DNA of 6,743 bases from Alphaproteobacteria bacterium (lineage in GTDB: Bacteria; Pseudomonadota; Alphaproteobacteria; Micropepsales; Micropepsaceae), in NCBI GenBank assembly GCA_003246795.1, contig QKCS01000078.1:1-6743 (forward strand), read 5' to 3'. Below the pieces are notes generated by a model. The model worked only from the letters and a program-made list of their open reading frames with translations, was not told where the DNA came from and ran no database searches. The translations under genes were made by a program, and so were the position numbers. Position 1 is the first letter of the stretch; each line of letters starts with the position of its first letter. Shown here in pieces: positions 1-6,099 of this stretch.

Positions 1-813
1 GTGCTTCAGCACGAACTCGACGCCGCGCCGCGGCATCAGCTCGAACGCCGTGACCGTGCCCATGGCGTGCGCCTGCGCGAAATGCAGCAGCTCGACCGCA
101 AGCTCGACGCTGTCGACGGCCGCGACGGCCGTCTCGATCGCGTAGGGCTTCGGAAAAAGTTTCAACACCGCGCCCGTGACGACGCCGAGCGTCCCCTCCG
201 CGCCGATGAAAAGCTGCTTCAGATCGTAGCCCGTGTTGTCCTTGCGCAGACGCGAGAGCCCGTTCCACACCGCACCGTCGGGCAGCACCGCTTCGATCCC
301 GAGCACGAGTTCGCGCATGTTGCCGTAGGCGAGCACGCCCGTGCCGCCCGCGTTCGTCGAGATCAACCCGCCCATCGTGGCCGATCCTTCCGAGGCGAGG
401 CTCAAGGGAAACAGCCGTTCGTGCCGCGCCGCTTCCGCCTGCACGCTGGCGAGGATCGCGCCCGCCGACACCGTCATCGTGTTCGCACCCGCGTCGACGT
501 TGCGGATGTCGGCGAGCCGCGCGAGCGAGAGCAGCACCTGCGATCCGTCGGGCGCGGGGATCTGTCCGCCGACGAGCCCCGTGTTTCCGCCTTGCGGCAC
601 GATCGCCGTGCGCGTTTCCGCGCAGATGCGCACGATCGCCGAAACCGCTCCGACGTTCGAAGGTTTGAGCAGAAGCGGCGTCGCGCCCCGCCACCGCTCG
701 CGCCATTCGACGAGATGCGGCGCGATCTCGCGCTGATCCGCCGACCAGCCGCCCGCGCCCGCAGCCTCTTTCAGGCGGTCGAGAACGTCGGCGGAGGGTT
801 TCGCGTTGGCCAT
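1..813 (-). CDS. FAD-linked oxidase, GlcD/D-2-hydroxyacid dehydrogenase type (3' end outside window)
   Basis: This reading frame starts at ATG 811-813 on the minus strand and stays open for 271 codons to base 1, so the C-terminal part (about 200 residues for the usual 460-480) lies outside. The visible half is the FAD-binding PCMH-type domain (about residues 45-225). The pyrophosphate loop PQGGNTGLVGG is at 73-83, GSATMGGLISTNAGG at 143-157, and NTGYDLKQLFIGAEGTLG at 193-210, all hallmarks of the GlcD/Dld/D-2-hydroxyglutarate dehydrogenase family. Such enzymes oxidise a D-2-hydroxy acid with FAD and pass electrons to quinone, cytochrome or an electron-transfer flavoprotein. The substrate cannot be told from this half, because substrate-binding residues lie in the missing cap domain. 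It begins 10 bases after the Sua5 gene stop, so it is very probably co-transcribed with it. Family is certain; substrate is unknown. Confidence 0.93.
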   Translation of the reverse strand, partial: MANAKPSADVLDRLKEAAGAGGWSADQREIAPHLVEWRERWRGATPLLLKPSNVGAVSAIVRICAETRTAIVPQGGNTGLVGGQIPAPDGSQVLLSLARLADIRNVDAGANTMTVSAGAILASVQAEAARHERLFPLSLASEGSATMGGLISTNAGGTGVLAYGNMRELVLGIEAVLPDGAVWNGLSRLRKDNTGYDLKQLFIGAEGTLGVVTGAVLKLFPKPYAIETAVAAVDSVELAVELLHFAQAHAMGTVTAFELMPRRGVEFVLKH

Positions 814-823
814 GCGGACGACT

Positions 824-1783
824 CTACGCCCGGACGGCCGCGCGGCGAAGGCGGTCGTTGATCGCCTCGCCGAGCCCGTCATGCGGGATCGGCATGACCG
901 CGATCGCGCGCATGTTCCACGCGTCGAGCGCGCGCAGCATCGCGAACAAATTCGCCGCCGCCTCCTTCAGATCGCCCGACGGGCTCAAGTTCATCGTCCG
1001 CGCGGCACCATCGAGCGGCGGCCCGAACGCGAGCAGCGCCTCGTCGCTGGCGACCGACGTTGCGTCGAGCCTAAGCGGCGTCGCCGTCGCGTAGTGCCGC
1101 TTCAACCGGCCGGGCGAATGCGGCGCCCCTTCGCTGTCCGACGCCGCGCCGAGCGCGCCGATGATCTCCTCGATCTCGTCGCGCGCGATCGCGCCGGGGC
1201 GCAGCAACGTCGGCGTTCCCTCGGTCAACCCGATGATGGTGGATTCGAGACCGTGCGCCGTCGGCCCGCCGTCGAGGATCAGCGCGACCGCATCACCCAG
1301 GCTTTCGGCCACGTGATCCGCTGTGGTCGGGCTAACGGTGCCCGAACGGTTGGCGCTGGGTGCGGCGACAGGTCCGCCGAACGCGGCCAGCAGTTCACGC
1401 GCCACCGGATGCGCCGGCACCCTGAGCGCGATGGTGTCGAGCCCGGCTGTCGCCAACAGCGAGACGGGGCAATTCTTGGTGCGCGGCACGACGAGGGTCA
1501 ACGCGCCCGGCCAGAACGCGTCGGCCAGGATCAACGCGCGCGGATCGAGCGTGCCGTACCGCATCGCCGCTTCAGTATTCTCGACATGCACGATCAGCGG
1601 ATTGAATTCGGGCCGCCCCTTCGCGGCGAACACGCCGGCGACCGCCGTGTCGTTCGTCGCGTCCGCGCCGAGCCCGTAGACCGTCTCCGTCGGAAACGCG
1701 ACGAGCCGCCCTTCGCGCAACAGTTGCGCGGCGGCCGCGATCGAGGCCGGCGTCGCTTCGGCGATGGTCGAGGCATGCGTCAT
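824..1783 (-). CDS. sua5: L-threonylcarbamoyladenylate synthase, long Sua5/YwlC form
   Basis: 319 residues. The enzyme makes threonylcarbamoyl-AMP from threonine, bicarbonate and ATP, the precursor for t6A at position 37 of ANN-decoding tRNAs; it acts in the cytoplasm. The YrdC domain covers about residues 12-205, with FPTETVYGLGADAT (30-43), KGRPEFNPLIVHV (55-67), the basic/SxN signature including PSANRSG (142-148), and LESTIIG (179-185). The linker ending SPGRLKRHYAT (223-233) and the following domain to residue 319 mark the two-domain Sua5 form rather than the short TsaC form. The ATG at 1781-1783 gives a normal N-terminus, although no strong Shine-Dalgarno is visible before it. It lies 39 bases after the upstream YceI gene and 10 bases before the FAD oxidase gene. 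The second domain is less conserved than the YrdC core, and its tail is rich in Ala/Arg. Confidence 0.96.
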   Translation of the reverse strand: MTHASTIAEATPASIAAAAQLLREGRLVAFPTETVYGLGADATNDTAVAGVFAAKGRPEFNPLIVHVENTEAAMRYGTLDPRALILADAFWPGALTLVVPRTKNCPVSLLATAGLDTIALRVPAHPVARELLAAFGGPVAAPSANRSGTVSPTTADHVAESLGDAVALILDGGPTAHGLESTIIGLTEGTPTLLRPGAIARDEIEEIIGALGAASDSEGAPHSPGRLKRHYATATPLRLDATSVASDEALLAFGPPLDGAARTMNLSPSGDLKEAAANLFAMLRALDAWNMRAIAVMPIPHDGLGEAINDRLRRAAVRA

Positions 1784-1822
1784 GCGCCAAGTGATAGCGG
1801 CGCGGGACAGAGTGCGAAAGGT

Positions 1823-2399
1823 TTACTTCACGCGCGTGGCCGTCACCTTCGTCACGACCTTAACGCTAAGCGCCACGGGCGTCCCGCCTTCGAAGTCGGG
1901 CCCTTCGCCGACGTTGAACGCGCGCCGCGTCAGCGTCGTCTCGCCCGTAGCGATTGCCGTGTCCCCGTTGATGTCGAGCGTGAAGCGCAGGGTGACGTCC
2001 TTCATCACGCCTTTCAGCTTCAGTTGCCCGCGCGCTTCGTATTTGTTGCCGCCCTTCGACACGAACGACGTCGCCTGATAGACGGCCTGCGGAAAGTCGA
2101 GCACGTTGAACCACGCGGGCTTCAGCAGCATTGCGTCGCGCGTCGCGTCGCCCGTCTTGGACTCCGTCATGTCGATCGTGATCTTGACCGACGAATGTTC
2201 GAGGTCGTTCGGATCGAACGCGATCAGCGCGCCGAACGCCCTGAAGCGCCCGACTACCGTCTGTCCGTTCACGACGACGGTGTAGACCAGCGAGCTGCGC
2301 GACGGATCGACGTGCCACCGCGGCGGCGCGGCAAACGCGGCCGAGGTGAGCCAGAGAACGGCGAAAGAGGCAAGAAGAAAATCGAGTACCTCGTTGCAA
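1823..2399 (-). CDS. YceI-family periplasmic protein, second copy; 5' end apparently frameshifted
   Basis: The frame ending at TAA 1823-1825 encodes a YceI-like lipocalin fold, a family of periplasmic polyisoprenoid/quinone binders. Visible motifs are WHVDPSRSSLVYTV at the mature N-terminus, LKLKGVMKDVTLRFTLDING, and TRRAFNVGEGPDFEGG near the C-terminus. The only standard start in frame is an internal GTG at 2270-2272, which would delete the signal peptide and the first strand. Yet in-frame codons upstream (about 2273-2380) clearly encode a hydrophobic segment FLLASFAVLWLTSAAFA followed by APP, an ideal signal peptide and cleavage site. No ATG, GTG or TTG lies in that frame back to a stop at 2465-2467. 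Removing one T from the TTTT run near 2378-2381 joins it to a TTG at 2397-2399 and gives a 191-residue precursor starting MQRGTRFLLA. Either an assembly error, a real disabling frameshift or a non-standard start is possible. It follows the cytochrome b561 stop by 33 bases. Confidence 0.85.
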
Positions 2400-2432
2400 A
2401 GGGAAGGAACGCCCCCGCGCTTCTCAGTCGTG

Positions 2433-2993
2433 TCAGTCGACCCGCGTGAACGGCAGCATTCGCTTCAGCACGTCGTCGCGGTCCCAGAAATGGTGCTTCA
2501 GCGCCGCTGCGACGTGCAGCACGAGAAGCGGGATGAGCAGGTTCCCGCCGAGCTCGTGCAGATCGTGCAGCCACATCGTGAGCGTGTCGCTCACGAGTGG
2601 AAAGGCCGGCACCTCGAAGAGGCCGAAGAACAGCGTCGGAATCCCGAGTCGGTCGGTCGACACGCGCAGCCACCCGCTGAGCGGCATGCCCAGCATCGCC
2701 GCGTAGAGCACGAAGTGCATGCCGTGCGCGGCCCACCGCTCCCACGTCGCCATCCCCACCGGCAGCGGCGGGACCGGATGGCCGAGCCGCCAGCCGATGC
2801 GCGCAAGCGTCAGCACGAAGATCGTGATGCCGAACGACTTGTGCAGTTGATAGAGGGCGAACTTGTCCGGGTTCGTGTCGGGCAGATTGTGCATGTACTT
2901 GCCCACGACGATCATCCCGACAATCGCCGTCGCGATGACCCAGTGCAGCGTCATCGCCACCGCGCCGTAGCGCTTGGCCGTTTGTTCCGTCAC
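2433..2993 (-). CDS. Cytochrome b561, YceJ/CybB family
   Basis: 186 residues, a four-helix inner-membrane di-haem protein that exchanges electrons with the quinone pool. Membrane segments are at about 13-31, 48-68, 88-108 and 147-166. The haem-ligand histidines expected for this family are present: H17 (LHW), H51 (QLHKSFG), H146 (HDLHELGGN) and H160 (LVLHVAA), with 34 residues between the first pair and 14 between the second. The conserved GWRLGHPVPPLP loop follows helix 2, and PLSGWLRVS follows helix 3. The start is GTG 2991-2993, preceded by AGGGGA that overlaps the TAG stop of the upstream YceI gene (3004-3006), so translational coupling is likely. It sits between two YceI genes; E. coli has a related yceJ-yceI pair. 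The physiological electron donor and acceptor cannot be read from sequence. Confidence 0.95.
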   Translation of the reverse strand: MTEQTAKRYGAVAMTLHWVIATAIVGMIVVGKYMHNLPDTNPDKFALYQLHKSFGITIFVLTLARIGWRLGHPVPPLPVGMATWERWAAHGMHFVLYAAMLGMPLSGWLRVSTDRLGIPTLFFGLFEVPAFPLVSDTLTMWLHDLHELGGNLLIPLLVLHVAAALKHHFWDRDDVLKRMLPFTRVD

Positions 2994-3003
2994 GTATGTT
3001 CCC

Positions 3004-3618
3004 CTACTGGTTCGCCCGCATCTCGACGGCGATCGAAAGGCTCACGTCGTCGCCCACGAACACGCCCCACGCAACGTCGGGAAACGAGAAGTCCGCGTGC
3101 TTCAAGGTCGTCGTGGCGCCGAACCCCAGCATGTAGGCGTTGCTCAGCGGATGTTCGCGCCCGCCGTTGAACGTGGTTTTCAGCGTCACGGGCTTGGTCA
3201 CGCCGTGGAGCGTCAGGTTGCCGGTGATGTCGGCCGTGGTCTTGCCCGTGACCTTGATCGCGGTCGACGCGAACGTCGCCGTCGGAAACTTCGCGGTCTC
3301 GAAGAAGTTGGTGCGCAGTTCGTCGTCCAGCTTGTCGTTCGTCGTGTCGATGCTCGCCGTGTCGATCACCGCCTTCACCGAACTCTTCTCCGGCTGCGAG
3401 CCGTTGAACACCGCCTCGCCCGAGGTCGCGTTGAACCGCGCGCAATAGGTCGAAACGCCCATGTGCTTGATGCAGAACGTGACCAGCGTGTGGTTCGGGT
3501 CGAGCGTGTATTTGCCCGTGGGCGCGCGCAACGGGTTCTGCGACACGTCGGTGAGCGCCGGAACGGCGCCGATGGCCGCGGCTGCGGCGATGAGAAGCGG
3601 GGTCAAGATGGAGCGCAT
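3004..3618 (-). CDS. yceI: YceI-family periplasmic polyisoprenoid-binding protein, first copy
   Basis: 204 residues from ATG 3616-3618, chosen because AGAGGA lies 5-6 bases upstream and the N-terminus is a typical signal peptide: MRSILTPLLIAAAAAIGAVP, cleaved somewhere around residue 21-25. A longer reading to 3687 would bury this signal behind a basic non-homologous leader and is rejected. The mature part shows YceI hallmarks: YTLDPNHTLVTF (38-48), HMGVSTYCARFN (52-63), the LDDELRTNFFETAKFPTATF stretch (97-116), GNLTLHGVTKPVTL (133-146) and a C-terminal DFSFPDVAWGVFVGDDVSL (177-194). The family binds isoprenoid lipids such as ubiquinone in a beta-barrel. Cysteines at 49 and 59, on neighbouring strands, could form a disulfide. 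It is the first gene of the minus-strand cluster, and its promoter should lie in the 82 bases shared with the divergent acyl-CoA dehydrogenase. Confidence 0.95.
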   Translation of the reverse strand: MRSILTPLLIAAAAAIGAVPALTDVSQNPLRAPTGKYTLDPNHTLVTFCIKHMGVSTYCARFNATSGEAVFNGSQPEKSSVKAVIDTASIDTTNDKLDDELRTNFFETAKFPTATFASTAIKVTGKTTADITGNLTLHGVTKPVTLKTTFNGGREHPLSNAYMLGFGATTTLKHADFSFPDVAWGVFVGDDVSLSIAVEMRANQ

Positions 3619-3700
3619 GATGATCCTCTGCTTAAGGTCGCGTGGCAACTTGCGCCACCATCGGCTAAACCGATGGTCCCTGTCCAAGGGAAGCGAACGG
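3619..3700. promoter_or_regulatory. Divergent promoter region with inverted repeats
   Basis: This short gap separates the start of the minus-strand YceI gene from the start of the plus-strand acyl-CoA dehydrogenase, so it should carry promoters for both. It holds a perfect inverted repeat, ACCATCGG (3657-3664) and CCGATGGT (3670-3677), separated by CTAAA. A second adjoining inverted repeat, GTGGC (3642-3646) and GCCAC (3654-3658), overlaps it. The 21-bp element resembles a dimeric repressor operator in size and symmetry, but no regulator gene is visible in the window. No convincing -35/-10 pair can be assigned by eye. AAGGGAAG (3686-3693) is the Shine-Dalgarno for the dehydrogenase. Confidence 0.5.
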
Positions 3701-5506
3701 ATGACCTATCACGCCCCTGTGAAGCAGTTGCGATTTACGCTCGACTCTATCGCAGGATTGTCACGCCTTTACGGCAACGCCGCCTTCGCGGAACTGAGCG
3801 ACGATCTTGTCGACGCCGTGCTGGAAGAGGCCGGACGTTTCGCCGCGGAAGTGCTGGCGCCGCTGAACGCAACCGGCGATCGCGAGGGTTCCAAGCTCGC
3901 AAACGGCAAGGTCACGCTGCCGAAGGGATTCGCCGAGGCCTACAAAGGTTTCGTCGAAGGCGGATGGAACGGTATCACTGGTGTGACCGAGTACGGCGGT
4001 CAGGGATTGCCGCATGCCGTCGGCATCGCCGTTCAGGAAATGTGGCAGTCGGCGAACATGGCCTTCGGTCTTTGTCCGATCTTGAGCCAAGGCGCGATCG
4101 AAGCGCTCACCGCCCACGGCACGGACGAGCAGAAGCGCAAATACCTGCCGAAGCTGATTTCGGGCGAATGGACCGGCACGATGAATCTGACCGAGCCCGG
4201 CGCCGGCTCCGACGTCGGCGCGCTGAAGTCGAAAGCGGTGAGGGCGGACGACGGCGCCTACAAGATCACCGGCACGAAGATCTTCATCACCTGGGGCGAA
4301 CACGATGCGGCGGAGAACATCATTCACCTGGCGCTCGCGCGTTTGCCCGACGCGCCGCCCGGCACGCGCGGCATCTCGCTCTTCCTCGTGCCGAAGTTCC
4401 TGGTGAAGGACGATGGCACGCTGGGGCCGCATAACGATCTGCGCTGCGTCGGCCTCGAACACAAGCTCGGCATCCACGGCTCGCCCACCTGCGTCATGTC
4501 CTTCGGCGACGACGGCGGCGCGACCGGTTTCCTTATCGGGCGCGAGAACAAGGGCATGTCGGCGATGTTCACGATGATGAACGCCGCACGCCTCAATGTC
4601 GGCGTCCAAGGCGTCGCGATCGCCGAACGCAGTTTCCAGCAAGCGCTCGCCTTCGCCAGGGAACGCCGCCAGGGCAAACCCTTCGGGCTGCAGCACGAAA
4701 CGACGGAGATGATGCCCATCGTGTTCCACGCCGACGTGCGGCGCATGCTGCTCACGCAAAAGGCGATCGCCGAGGCGGGCAGGGCCGTCTGCCTCGCCAA
4801 CGCCGTCGCGATCGACGAAGCGCGTCACGGCGAGACGGAAGCCGTCCGCGCGGCCGCGAAGGCGCGCGAGGAATTGCTGACGCCGCTCTCCAAAGGCTGG
4901 TGCACCGACATGGGCGTCGAGGCGGCGTCATTGGGCGTGCAGGTGCACGGCGGCATGGGCTTCATCGAGGAAACGGGCGCGGCGCAGCACTACCGCGATG
5001 CGCGCATTCTGCCGATCTACGAAGGCACCAACGGCATCCAGGCGATCGACCTCATCGGCCGCAAACTCGCGCTCGAAGGCGGCGAGACGGTGAAGCGCTT
5101 CCTCGCCGAGGTGCGCGACAACGCCGCGGGGTGCGAAGGCGCGGCGCAAGTGCAGCTGAACGCGATCGCCAAAGAACTGACGCGCGCCCTCAACGCCGCC
5201 GAAGCCGCGACCGCGTGGCTCCAGAACATGATGCGCACGTCGCCGAACGAGGCGCTCCCCGGCGCCGCGCCGTACTTGCGCCTAATGGGCACGCTCGCCG
5301 GCGCGCACTTCCTCGCCCTCGGCGCCCGCACCGCCCACGCCCGCCTGACGAACGGCGACCCCGACCGCACGTTCCTCGCAACGCGCATCGCCGTCGCCCA
5401 ATTCTTCGCCGAACAGCTCCTGCCGCAAACCGAAGGCCTCTTGGGCCCCGTCACAAGAGGCGCCGGCGGCCCCTTCGCCCTCAGCGGCGACGACATCGAC
5501 GCGTGA
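3701..5506 (+). CDS. Acyl-CoA dehydrogenase, long FadE5/DmdC-like class with C-terminal extension
   Basis: 601 residues. This class catalyses FAD-dependent alpha,beta-dehydrogenation of an acyl-CoA, passing electrons to electron-transfer flavoprotein. The ATG at 3701 follows AAGGGAAG and gives the usual N-terminus. After a short N-terminal extension (about 1-35) come the helical N-domain (40-155), the beta middle domain with LTEPGAGSDVGALKSKA (163-179) and GTKIFITWGEHD (191-202), then the helical C-domain with GLEHKLGIHGSPT (251-263), QVHGGMGFIEET (414-425) and ARILPIYEGTNGIQ (434-447). The glutamate of YEGTNG (E441) is the expected catalytic base. Residues about 465-595 form the extra C-terminal helical domain found in FadE5- and DmdC-type enzymes but absent from 380-residue acyl-CoA dehydrogenases. 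Substrates in this class range from medium/long acyl-CoA to methylmercaptopropionyl-CoA, so the substrate is unassigned. No thiolase or hydratase follows; a palindromic repeat lies 37 bases after the stop. Confidence 0.97.
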   Translation: MTYHAPVKQLRFTLDSIAGLSRLYGNAAFAELSDDLVDAVLEEAGRFAAEVLAPLNATGDREGSKLANGKVTLPKGFAEAYKGFVEGGWNGITGVTEYGGQGLPHAVGIAVQEMWQSANMAFGLCPILSQGAIEALTAHGTDEQKRKYLPKLISGEWTGTMNLTEPGAGSDVGALKSKAVRADDGAYKITGTKIFITWGEHDAAENIIHLALARLPDAPPGTRGISLFLVPKFLVKDDGTLGPHNDLRCVGLEHKLGIHGSPTCVMSFGDDGGATGFLIGRENKGMSAMFTMMNAARLNVGVQGVAIAERSFQQALAFARERRQGKPFGLQHETTEMMPIVFHADVRRMLLTQKAIAEAGRAVCLANAVAIDEARHGETEAVRAAAKAREELLTPLSKGWCTDMGVEAASLGVQVHGGMGFIEETGAAQHYRDARILPIYEGTNGIQAIDLIGRKLALEGGETVKRFLAEVRDNAAGCEGAAQVQLNAIAKELTRALNAAEAATAWLQNMMRTSPNEALPGAAPYLRLMGTLAGAHFLALGARTAHARLTNGDPDRTFLATRIAVAQFFAEQLLPQTEGLLGPVTRGAGGPFALSGDDIDA

Positions 5507-5543
5507 TCCTTCGTCCATTGTCACGGCCGCAACATCGCCGTCA

Positions 5544-5564
5544 TGGCCGGGCTTGACCCGGCCA
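5544..5564. repeat. Rhizobiales-type palindromic repeat, possible terminator
   Basis: A perfect 8-bp stem, TGGCCGGG (5544-5551) and CCCGGCCA (5557-5564), encloses the 5-base loop CTTGA. The core GGGCTTGACCC with flanking GTCAT resembles dispersed intergenic palindromes that are abundant in Bradyrhizobium-like and other alphaproteobacterial genomes; that resemblance is from memory, not a search. It sits 37 bases after the acyl-CoA dehydrogenase stop, so its transcript would fold into a stable hairpin that may protect or end the mRNA. There is no T-run, so it is not a classic intrinsic terminator. Confidence 0.55.
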
Positions 5565-5600
5565 CCTAGGGTCGCTGCTTGAGCATGAAGTCCGCGCGCT

Positions 5601-5822
5601 TCATCGAAGATCAAACGATCGGAGCAGCTGGTCTGAAAGGGAGAGGGTGGCAATTGTGGCGACCGCCACAGAAAATCCCATAGCGAACCAACGGAACAGC
5701 CACGCTCCGTTCGGTTGAGAATTCGTTCTTACGAGCGTAATGGTCCAACCGACAAACCACGCAATGAGCAATACCATGATTGCTCTAGCGATAGCCGTCC
5801 CGAGAAGTACATCGTCAGTCAT
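5601..5822 (-). CDS. Small two-helix membrane protein, unknown function
   Basis: 73 residues. I do not recognise a family. Two hydrophobic segments are clear: residues about 8-31 (centred on AIMVLLIAWFVGWTITLV) and 41-65 (WLFRWFAMGFSVAVATIATL). They are joined by a short polar loop TNSQPNG, with a charged C-terminal tail QLLRSFDLR. The ATG at 5820-5822 is preferred over the TTG directly before it, because GGCGAGG lies 8 bases upstream. The gene lies alone, converging on the acyl-CoA dehydrogenase. Its G+C content is visibly lower than that of the flanking genes, and codon choice is mixed, suggesting a recently acquired or fast-evolving gene. The hydrophobic pattern, ribosome site and clean ends favour a real gene over chance, but length alone would not. 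Confidence 0.6.
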   Translation of the reverse strand: MTDDVLLGTAIARAIMVLLIAWFVGWTITLVRTNSQPNGAWLFRWFAMGFSVAVATIATLSLSDQLLRSFDLR

Positions 5823-6099
5823 CAATCACGCCTCGCCAACCTGAGGTGACGCGGTCCGCCCGACGCCCCATGCGGTGACGCTTGATCCCACTGTGGACGA
5901 TCATCGAGAAGTGCACTTGGCGGTTGTCCGCACATCGTGGATTCGTGATTGTCGCGTCGAAATCAGGGTCGATCCGTATCCTCTCGCACCGCCGTGCATG
6001 CGTGCAAGGGGTCGTGCGCGCGTGCACGCCGATCGAGGGAGAACACGACCGACCGAACGGCCAAAAGCCGCGCCCAGGAAATTGGCTAGGCTGTGCTGG
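5823..6099. other. Intergenic stretch with no supported gene
   Basis: No frame here gives a protein-like sequence with a good ribosome site on either strand. Short open frames of 60-190 codons are arginine/histidine-rich and look like products of GC-rich composition. The part around 5990-6035 is rich in GTGC/GCAC alternations (for example TGCATGCGTGCA) and could form small hairpins, but I see no defined RNA gene, terminator or attachment site. Confidence 0.4.

Noticed and set aside
1..861. 286-codon plus-strand frame at the left edge
   Set aside because: It is the antisense shadow of the FAD-linked oxidase, whose minus-strand frame shows three conserved FAD-binding motifs.
806..2449. Long plus-strand open frame of 547 codons opposite the Sua5 and YceI genes
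   Set aside because: The product is dominated by Arg, Asp and His repeats typical of the antisense frame of GC-rich genes; the opposite strand has recognisable, motif-rich proteins.
2974..4434. 486-codon plus-strand frame crossing the divergent region
   Set aside because: It runs antisense to YceI and then out of frame through the acyl-CoA dehydrogenase; low-complexity arginine-rich product with no family features.
3761..4828. 355-codon minus-strand frame inside the acyl-CoA dehydrogenase
   Set aside because: Antisense shadow of a well-conserved enzyme; no independent motifs.
5585..5604. Inverted repeat ATGAAG/CTTCAT with an 8-base spacer over the stop of the small membrane gene
   Set aside because: The stem is only six A/T-containing pairs and has no following T-run, so a terminator call is not justified.
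5815..6027. 70-codon minus-strand frame upstream of the small membrane protein
   Set aside because: It overlaps the start of the better-supported small gene, has no clear ribosome site, and has an Arg/His-rich composition without hydrophobic core or motif.
5990..6035. GTGC/GCAC-rich short palindromes such as TGCATGCGTGCA
   Set aside because: Short, imperfect and expected in GC-rich alternating sequence; no regular repeat-spacer pattern, so not a CRISPR or attachment site.
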